Shown: positions 56,803-64,000 of the stretch, piece by piece
Layout of the letters: the number at the start of each line of letters is the position of its first letter
How positions within the stretch are numbered: position 1 is the stretch's first letter
Source: Strigamia acuminata
Lineage: Eukaryota > Arthropoda > Chilopoda > Geophilomorpha > Linotaeniidae
Direction of reading: 5' to 3'
NCBI GenBank assembly: GCA_949358305.1
Contig: OX442315.1
Location: 3,410,001 to 3,474,000 of the forward strand
DNA length: 64,000 bases
Made by a program: the position numbers and the translations under genes
The notes under the pieces: generated by a model
Database searches by the model: none
Told to the model about the DNA's origin: nothing
Seen by the model: the letters and a program-made list of their open reading frames with translations, nothing else

Positions 56803-59528
56803 TTAACGCTTAACTGCACATAATCTAAAGGTTTTTGGTGCTCCGCAGTCGTAATCAAAATCCAAAATGCTCCCAGGTGCCTTATTCAAAGTAAAACTTT
56901 GAAGCAGCAATGTAAAATACAAGAATAATTCCATCATTGCCATTGGTTGAGCTGCAATTTCTTAGGATTAGATTGTGCCATTAAATTTTATGAACAGTTC
57001 TACAAACCTAAAGATAAATTAATCAAATTTTGCGTATTAATTCCTCGTCGCCTTTCCAGAAACCGCTCTGGTTTGAATTTCTCAGGATCAGGAAAATTGT
57101 TTGGATCATGATACACTGCCCACAGATTAGGCACAACACTTACTTCATTCTGTATGAAGTGACCATCAACCCTTGTGCTTTCCATAGCGCTGAAAAAAGC
57201 CGCGTAAACACCAAATTTTACAATAAAACCAATTATATCATATCAACAATAAATTCTGTTTTTGTCTTGTTTTTGCTGTCTGTAGAAACAAACAATGTTT
57301 ACCAGCGCGATAGATGTAATGATAAGGTTGTCCGAATTCTAATAATTTCCAAGATGGTTGCTCCAACATAAGGCATTTGCTCCATGTCGGCTATTGTTGG
57401 CACTCTGTGTTTGCCAATAATCTTGTCGATTTCATTTTGGAGCTTGGACTGGATTTCTGGATGTTTCATCAAGAATAGCAAACCCCACAACAATGTGTTT
57501 GCTTGACCGGCATAGCTACCGATGAGCAATTCAGTTGTAACTCTTTTCAAGGCTTCTCCTAGACAAATGAATGAATGATTTAATGAAAGAAAAAGTGTGC
57601 AGGTGAAATGTTGTGTGACCTCACTTGAGGCTTTGCTTCACTTACTATGGAGGTGATTCTTGACATACATGCCTTGTTTTTCGATTTCTGCAAGCCATAT
57701 ATTGATAAAAGTATTTTGACTACCAGATTGATACTCTTTTTCATATTTCTCCACAATGTCTGACATGATTTCTATTAGTTTTGCTGAAGAACTCCTGAAA
57801 TATAGCAGAGTAATCAAACTACATAATGTTTAAGAAAGAAAACTCAAGGCTAACTCAGCACTTAGCATCCTAACCCACATAGCAGTAAGTTTTCTGTATG
57901 ACATCCCAATGACAAATATCGGAACCCGGACAAGAGATCGGCATTCAAAAGACCGAAATTACAACATCGAAAAGGCCGGATGATCGATAAGTCAAATGAT
58001 TGACACTATAATTCTGTAATCGTAAGAAAAGTCTACGGTATACAAAAAAAGAGGAGGCATATGGCTAAAAGCCAGAGGCATACCGCTAAAAGCCGGATGC
58101 ATACGACTAAAAGCCGGATGCATACGACTAAAAGCCGGAGTCATACCGGTACGACTAAAAGCCGGAGGTATATGACTAAAAGCCGGATGCATACGACTAA
58201 AAGCCGGATGCATACGACTAAAAGCCGGATGCATACGACTAAAAGCCGGATGCATACGACTAAAAGCCGGATGCATACGACTAAAAGCTGGAGACATACG
58301 ACTAAAAGCCGGAGGTATATGACTAAAAGCCGGATTCATACGACTAAAAGCCGGATGCATACGACTAAAAGCCGGAGACACATGACTAAAAGCCGGATGC
58401 ATACGACTAAAAGCCGGAGACGTATGACTAAAAGCCAGAGGCATACGACTAAAAGCCAAAGGCATACAACTAAAAGCCGGAGGCATGTAATGAAAAGCCG
58501 GAGGGATATTTGGGAAAAAGCTGGAGGCATATAATGAAAAGCCAGAGGCATACGGCAAAAAGACAAAAGACCCTAATCTGGAGGGTTTTCATTGCTGTAT
58601 ATAGTCTGAGTTTTTCTTAGCCTTGGAAAAGAATTGGTAGATAATTTTTACTTTTCGTTTGTTTTCCCAGCAACTTTTGCAATAGTTGTTGAAAGAGCTT
58701 TCTTCCACGTTGGAAACTGAAGAGTTTTCCACATTTGATCCAACAAATTCAAAATGTCTTGAAGTGTATCGTCTTTATACTCAAACCGGTGTCCAGTTAA
58801 AACGGCACACATTGCATTAGTTGTGCTCTTTTGGATCAAGCCCTTCATTACTTGCGGCTTACCTTCATACGATTCCATTGTTTTCATCAAACATTTGACC
58901 TCATTCTGCAGATACAAAAACCATCAGTGGGAAATACAAAAACCACTACATAATTCTTCTCACAATGATTTGGGGTTCCACAACTGTCTTTTGAAAATCA
59001 GCGCCACCCAGTAAGGAAAAAGTAAACCGCTTACTATCATTTTGTATCTGAATTAATGACTTTTGGCGTACTGCAAAAATTAATCAATGCCTTATTTTAA
59101 AAAAATATACTCCTTTTACATCATACAAAAGCTCACTAATAGCAGTTTTGACATTTCCAAAGCCAGTTCTATCACAGAAAGCACCAGATTGGTCTACAAA
59201 AGCTTCTTTAAGGACCTTGTAAGATGACAGTACTATCACAGTTTCAGTACCAATATTTACACTGCAAACAGTGAATATCCTTTAGCAAGAACAGTGGAAT
59301 AAGTTGTATACAATACCTGTAAATCTGGCCATATTTTTTGCTCAAATTTGTTAAAACAATGTGGGGATTCTTGCCAAAGAATACAGTGTATCCTACAAAT
59401 GGCAAGGCCCAAGGTCCTGCTGGAAGATTCTTGAAAGACTGCAAATAGTAATGCACACTCCAAGACACCAGCAGAAGTGGTAAGCCAATCAATGCAGTAT
59501 AAAGGATATCTGTGTATATGCAAGTCAT
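56803..59528 (-). pseudogene. CYP2-clan cytochrome P450 lacking the haem loop
   Basis: Exons recognised: 59317-59528 (N-terminal membrane anchor, then the Pro-rich hinge LPAGPWALPFVGY), about 59120-59261 (VIVLSSYKVLKEAFVDQ), a degenerate exon near 58980-59060, 58652-58905 (AVLTGHRFEYKDD), 57646-57794, 57303-57558 (I helix YAGQANTLLWG, K helix ExxR as EIIR), about 57005-57189 (PDPEKFKPERFLE) and 56803 to about 56951 (AQPMAMMELFLYF). P450s of this clan hydroxylate hormones or xenobiotics at the endoplasmic reticulum. The FxxGxRxCxG loop with the haem-binding Cys is missing: the sequence before EIAAQPMAMM has in-frame stops. The I-helix acidic-Thr pair reads Asn-Thr, and the exon 2-3 junction does not keep frame. 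A recently dead gene is most likely; an assembly error or a missed micro-exon is possible. Confidence 0.72.
58063..58530. repeat. 21-bp minisatellite in a P450 intron
   Basis: About 22 tandem copies of ACTAAAAGCCGGATGCATACG-like units, some varied (GGAGGTATATG, GGAGACATACG). As 21 is a multiple of three, all copies stay open on both strands, giving artefactual repeat proteins (TKSRMHT on plus). It lies in the intron between the exons at 58652-58905 and 57646-57794. Confidence 0.92.
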
Positions 59529-60073
59529 TTTGGTTCAAGCGAACTCTTTAAGAGAATCTTGTAAATGGTAAACTTTTGATATTTTTTGATGAGTCAATAT
59601 TATTATCTAATCTAATTTCCAATCTGTTTTTCTTGAAATTGTGAGTTCATTGGTCAAAATTTACAAATCAGTAGAAAAACAATTTTTTTTTATTGCGACT
59701 TAAAAAAAAATTAAAAAAGAGAAAGAAAATGAACAATATTTCATGTTAGATTTGTTTATTCGATTTTTGGAAAGACAAGATACAAAAAAATTACAAAAAT
59801 ATGCAATTGTGCACAAAAAAAGAAAAAAAAATGTCGCTAAAACTTAATTTTTTATTTTTAATGAATTAATAAAAATTATTTTTAATGCATTAATAAAAAT
59901 TATTTTTTTCTAATTCAGTTAAATTCGATTAAATTACATTAATTTTTTCAAAATAGCGTAATAAACATAAAAACACTATATATTTTTTCCGTTTTAATAT
60001 GCAAACACGCCGGGAGAGCGCTCTTGCGAAACAAGGGCACTGAGCAATACGTAAATGGAGCGAGTTGAATAAA
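59529..60073. other. Intergenic DNA between P450 remnant and BAG2
   Basis: Very A/T-rich with homopolymer runs. A short tandem repeat, TTAATAAAAATTATTTTT, occurs near 59865-59910. It should hold both upstream regions. No gene is seen. Confidence 0.5.
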
Positions 60074-60788
60074 ATGGCAGCGAACGGGGACGATGCGAGT
60101 ACGGCGCCCGGGCGCCACAGCGATCTGTTCCGCCGGTCCGACTCGATGGCGGTGGTGAGTACACGACTCGTCGAAATGCTCGACCACGTCGAACACCGCG
60201 TCGAGCTCCTCCGCGAGCACGCAGCAGCCATGGAACAAGAGCGCGATTGTCTTCTCTCGACGATCAAAACAATTCAGGAAAATCACGATTTAGACTCGAT
60301 AAGTGCCGGTATCCATCCAAAAATTTATAATTCATTAAAATTCTAATTAATAAAATATTTACGAGCGAAGTTTCTATTTCTGTTTGTATAAATTTCGATA
60401 AATTTTTAAAATTAATCACTGTTTTTCAATTTTGCCGCTAGGTGAGAGAGAGGAGATCGAGCTCACCGCCGAGCGCTTATTGAGCAGATGTCTGGCGGTG
60501 GAAATTCAGGTTTCGACGCCGCGTAATTCGCTGCAGAACGAAGCGCTGCAGCGGATTAATCAGTTGATCGATGATTTGGTGTCGTCGGTGCGCACCGATT
60601 GGGAATTGAGCGAGAGGAAATGCCGGATGTTTCTGAACTCGTGTTCGTCGGACTGCAAAGGGCCGGCCGACCAGAAGTTCCAGGCGAGCTTAATCGAGTG
60701 CACTGCGGATGATCAGAAGAAGATTAGGAAAAGGTTGGATGCGCTTTTCAAGACGATACAACACATGTCTGCGCATCCGCCACGCTAA
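60074..60788 (+). CDS. BAG2: BAG family chaperone regulator 2
   Basis: Two exons: 60074-60308 and 60442-60788, joined in phase 1, 193 codons. The protein is a BAG2-type nucleotide-exchange factor that binds Hsp70 and inhibits CHIP-dependent ubiquitination. An N-terminal coiled coil (VEMLDHVEHRVELLREHAAAMEQERD trimmed: VEHRVELLREHAAAMEQ) is followed by GEREEIELTAERLLSR across the splice and the C-terminal BNB segment with DQKFQASLIECTADDQKKIR, closely matching the animal family. Start: the ATG at 60074; a TTG three codons upstream is not needed. AATAAA at 60903-60908 is the likely polyadenylation signal. Confidence 0.93.
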
Positions 60789-60902
60789 AGAGGCTAAAGT
60801 GCTTTTTTTTGTTTATTATTATGTTTGTTTAGGTTTCTAGTGGAATATTAGAAGTTTATTTTTTTGGGATTTGTACATATTGGCGTTTTATTGATGGATT
60901 TG

Positions 60903-60908
60903 AATAAA
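60903..60908 (+). terminator. BAG2 polyadenylation signal
   Basis: AATAAA 115 bp after the BAG2 stop codon, the first such hexamer downstream on this strand. Confidence 0.6.
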
Positions 60909-60973
60909 TTTATTGTTTTAGATGCTGAGAGAGGTTTTTTTTGGAGATATTATTAAATTTAGTCGTCAAAATT

Positions 60974-61375
60974 AACTTTTAGTCACTAAAAATCAAACAT
61001 TTCCGTTTTTAATGTCCGCTATTTATAAAACCCGGAATCCTTCGAACCAATCTCCAGCCAACGATCAAATCGATATTTCCGCGATATCCACTCATTCTTC
61101 CTCCTTCCAACCATTGATTTCTACTTTCAAACAATCGATACTTCCAAATCGACTACGATAACCAATTTTTAGTCACTACAAATCAAACATTTCCGTTTTT
61201 AATACCCGCTATTTATAAAACCCGGACTCCCTCAAACCAACGATCAAATCGATTCTTCCATTACTCGATTCCCGAACCACCGATACCTCGACATCCACTC
61301 ATTCTTCCTCCTTCCAACCTCCGATTTTCACTTTCAAACAATCGATACTTCCAAATCGACTACGATAACCAACGG
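60974..61375. repeat. Two diverged tandem copies (about 200 bp) upstream of TMEM14
   Basis: Copy 1 (about 60974-61163) and copy 2 (about 61164-61375) share ATCAAACATTTCCGTTTTTA, CGCTATTTATAAAACCCGG and CAATCGATACTTCCAAATCG. Each copy carries a TATAAAA motif. The end of each unit has CAAATCGACTACG, which recurs in TMEM14 exon 1 at 61412-61424, so the unit may have arisen from the gene start. Confidence 0.8.
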
Positions 61376-61408
61376 GCCGCGTATCTGTCCGCCACAACCC
61401 AACTAAAC

Positions 61409-61999
61409 ATGCAAATCGACTACGTAAGTTTCTCCTTCGCTGCCGCCTTGGCATTTGGTGGTTTCATGGGATATTACAAAGCCGGTAAGTCGCTCCACCG
61501 CAACTGTCATTGCATAAAACGAAATTAATCGCTCAAATTGATCGTAGGCAGCACCCAGTCTTTGTACTCGGGTTTGTTTATGGGAGCGCTCATGAGCTAC
61601 GGCGCTTACCAAACCAGCCACGATCCACAAAATGTCTGCTTATCATTAAGTATGTTTCGAACAACGAACACGAACTAAAAATAATTTTAATTCATCAATT
61701 TATTAGTAACTAGCGTCGGAACAGCGGGATTAATGGGGCAACGATATTGGCTTACTGGCAAAGTAATGCCGGCAGGTGTCGTTGCACTTCTCAGGTTAGT
61801 TTTCATGTACCAGTATACTTGTGAATGGGTGGTTGATCATAGCAAACGTAGTTATGCTGTCACAACTATACTGGGATTTGTATTTTTAGTGTTTTAAAAG
61901 CATTTTTAACCTTTAAAAATGTTTGATAATTTATTTCTATATAGTTCAGCGATGGCAGCTCGATTTGCACTTCGTTTGATCAACATTAAGACTCCATAA
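61409..61999 (+). CDS. TMEM14: TMEM14 family membrane protein
   Basis: Four exons (61409-61484, 61548-61649, 61707-61794, 61945-61999) join in phase to 107 codons, the usual family length. The protein starts MQIDYVSFSFAAALAFGG and has the family landmarks GYYKAGS at the first splice, GLFMGALMSYGAYQ, SHDPQNV and MGQRYWLTGKVMPAGVVALL, which form three to four hydrophobic helices. TMEM14C is a mitochondrial inner-membrane protein needed for protoporphyrinogen IX import; whether this gene is the A/B or C type cannot be told. AATAAA at 62028-62033 overlaps the region just before the PAK1IP1 stop on the other strand. Confidence 0.92.
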
Positions 62000-62027
62000 A
62001 CGTTTATTTCCATTATTTTTGTACAAA

Positions 62028-62033
62028 AATAAA
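62028..62033 (+). terminator. TMEM14 polyadenylation signal
   Basis: AATAAA 29 bp after the TMEM14 stop and two bases before the PAK1IP1 stop codon complement. The minus-strand AATAAA for PAK1IP1 lies at 62008-62003, so the two transcripts should overlap at their 3' ends. Confidence 0.65.
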
Positions 62034-62034
62034 A

Positions 62035-63485
62035 TCATGTCTCCGCAATTTTCTTCTTTTTCCTCATTTTCGTTCCGTTTTCTTTCGATTTCGACCTTTT
62101 CACCGAACTAATCTCTTCGGGTACTGAAAAAAAAAAAGAATAACGCGTATAAAGACATTAAACCAACCAAAACCAATCCAATTTTCCTCATTTACCTATA
62201 CTTGGACTCTCCTCCTTCACTTCCTCCATTTTCTCCACCTTTACCTCATGAATGGCGACCGTTAAACACGTGACGCGACACCCAGTGTTGGTTTTCGCCA
62301 ACAAAATAGGCTTATCTTCCAACTTCTCCAAATTTAACTTCCAAACTTTAACAAATCCGTCGTTGGACGCCGTCACGAGTATCTTTCCACCATCAACCAC
62401 CTTCATCTCCTTAATCCGCGTCGAATGCGCATTAAACTTACAATAAAGTTTATCTTTTAATGTCGAATGAATCTCGACCGATCCGCTCTCCCCGCCAATC
62501 AAAATGACGTCATCCTACAACAAAAATCAAAAATCGATGAAAAAACTCGCAAAAAATGTACGAAAATCGCAAAAAAATACATTAAGAAACATTAAACTGT
62601 GTATATTTCGTCCGTAATCGATCGAGTGAATAATTCCCGCCTTTTCCACGCTATAAACATCAGCTCCGTCGTCAATGGCGACCGCGTAAAAATGGCCGCT
62701 CGGCGACCACTCGACGAGACTCGCAACTAAAAACAGAAATAAAACAGTAAATAACGAACTAAATCAACGATATAAACGTTAAAACACCTCTTTTTAGGTT
62801 GGTAATGTACGCGGATCGGCCTTTAACTAAATTCCAAGTCCGCAAAGTGGCATCTTTGGACAAACTCAGCGCTAGTTTCCCGGATGGATGCACTGAGAGT
62901 GACGTCACACCTTTCCTAAAAACGATTCGAATGGAGTTAGTCGACATTTTCGAGGGCTTAAATCCATTTCTGTCCATTTACTTATGGCCTCTGAGTGTTT
63001 TTAGACATTGCCAGTTATTCGTTTGCCACACACAGATGTTTCCGTCCTCACTTCCACTCAGTAAATAATTTCCGAAGAATTTCAACGCGTTTATGGAGCC
63101 TAAAATGACAATTTTTGTTAAATTTTGTTAAATTTTTTAAAAAAAATTCATCTCTTATGCGTGTGGGGACCTTCGTGGTGGATTAGCGCACCGCTTTCCT
63201 TTCTTGTTTTCAAATTAAACAGATTTATCGTCTCGTCCGTGGCGCCCGACGCTAAAAATTTCGCCGTTGCGCACAAACACCGAATGCTGCCCATGTGGCT
63301 GTGATTCGTAAAACTCTGTTGTAGCGAATATGTCTGTAAATATAGGGAAAATATTTTAGAAAAACACGTGGATCGTACTAATACATGTATTAAACAACAC
63401 TTACCCCATCTTTTTGCGTTAAATTGTAGCCAACTAGCATTTCTTCGTAGGTTCCTACGATTATTTCCATCTTCGTGTCGACCAT
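62035..63485 (-). CDS. PAK1IP1: PAK1-interacting protein 1 (WD40 ribosome-biogenesis factor)
   Basis: Seven exons (63405-63485, 63183-63333 approx., 62982-63100, 62788-62915, 62581-62726, 62196-62514, 62035-62123), about 345 codons. It begins MVDTKMEIIVGTYEEMLVGY. WD40 blades include KFLASGATDETINLFNL, NYLLSGSEDGNICVW, GVTSLSVHPSGKLALSLSKD with TLRTWNLVKGRSAYI, and ILVTASNDGFVKVWKL. The C-terminus is Lys-rich (MRKKKKIAET), as in the family. Mak11/PAK1IP1 acts in the nucleolus in 60S subunit assembly and can bind PAK1. The ATG lies 205 bp from the start of strumpellin on the other strand, and the gene ends 35 bp from TMEM14. The exon 2 donor is the least certain site. Confidence 0.92.
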
Positions 63486-63690
63486 TTTGGATTCTGCAAT
63501 GTAACTCCAAAATCCGGGTCAGAGATATGACGTTTAAAATTCTGCTTTTGTGTAACAAATAACGATTTTGTATGACGTATTTAGATACATACTTGGCTGG
63601 AGTAGTCGCTGAGCAGAGATAATGGCTAAGGGGAGTGTTTTTTGATAGTGTTTTCTCGCAAATTATAATGTTCTGACTTGTTTTACGGTC
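63486..63690. promoter_or_regulatory. Putative bidirectional promoter of PAK1IP1 and WASHC5
   Basis: 205 bp separate the two start codons. No TATA box is evident. The interval must contain both 5' UTRs and the core promoters. Confidence 0.55.
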
Positions 63691-64000
63691 ATGGTTGACT
63701 ATTTAGCGGAAAATAACGTGTGCGGGCAAAATATCCTGCGGTTGGTGTCGCGTGGCAACGCCATAATCGCTGAATTACTTCGTTTGTCCGATTTTGTTCC
63801 GTCGGTTTTCCGCCTGGAAACGAAATACGACCAGCAGAAATATGGAGAAATTCTGTCGGATTTCATGTATTTTCGCACCGCCGAGTATTTCGACAATAAA
63901 ATCGAGACGAATTCGGTAATAAATCAATCCAACCTCGATAATAATTGATGATTGACGCTTTTTTTGTGTTTTTTATTTTTATTTTAGCAACTTCAAGACA
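63691..64000 (+). CDS. WASHC5: WASH complex subunit 5 (strumpellin), 5' end
   Basis: Exon 1 (63691-63915, 75 codons) begins [20 protein letters not shown] and continues with [32 protein letters not shown] and [12 protein letters not shown], a near-diagnostic match to the strumpellin N-terminus. A GT donor at 63916 and an AG acceptor at 63987 lead to exon 2 (QLQD...), which runs off the window. Strumpellin is the large helical scaffold of the WASH complex that drives Arp2/3 actin nucleation on endosomes. Full length in animals is about 1,150 residues, so over 90 percent lies outside the window. Confidence 0.93.

Noticed and set aside
58061-58558. Repeat-protein genes on both strands (157 and 188 codons) or a CRISPR-like array
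   Set aside because: The units are contiguous 21-bp tandem repeats without spacers, inside an intron of a eukaryotic gene. Openness on both strands follows from the 21-bp period.

Overview
This is a eukaryotic nuclear window. It is most likely from an insect, possibly a beetle. The host genes are short-intron insect-type genes (a pickpocket-like DEG/ENaC channel, a CYP2-clan P450, BAG2, TMEM14, PAK1IP1 and strumpellin), the intergenic DNA is AT-rich, and the retrotransposons are Gypsy and Copia. Species assignment is inference.

Left arm (1-9155). A Gypsy-type gag with its probable 5' LTR enters at the left edge, minus strand. Next is an 11-exon minus-strand gene (2823-6075) encoding two complete DEG/ENaC channel subunits fused in one reading frame. 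A decayed duplicate of its 5' end follows (about 7005-8145), with two small TA-flanked inverted-repeat elements, then a probable solo LTR (8523-9103).

Centre (9156-56713). A nest of five LTR retrotransposons, all minus strand and each bounded by a matching target-site duplication. A is a gag-only element with 1682-bp LTRs, TSD AGGC. Two related Gypsy elements are inserted in A: B (15060-28559, TSD ACTT, apparently intact) and C (29392-54982, TSD AACT, decayed). C is split by Copia element D (31956-44683, TSD CGAAC), and D is split by Copia element E (34647-41435, TSD GTTTT). B and C both carry a third, roughly 930-codon ORF downstream of pol. It is not env-like, is preceded in both by a splice-acceptor-like site at the same aligned position, and follows a spacer with repeated hairpins. 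LTR pairs differ at only 0-7 positions by eye, so the whole nest is young.

Right arm (56714-64000). A minus-strand CYP2-clan P450 that has lost its haem-binding loop, with a 21-bp minisatellite in one intron, then four compact housekeeping genes: BAG2 (+), TMEM14 (+), PAK1IP1 (-) and the first exons of WASHC5/strumpellin (+). TMEM14 and PAK1IP1 converge with 35 bp between stop codons. PAK1IP1 and strumpellin diverge from a 205-bp interval.

Exon coordinates were derived by reading splice sites and phases by hand. LTR difference counts are by eye. No database search was possible.
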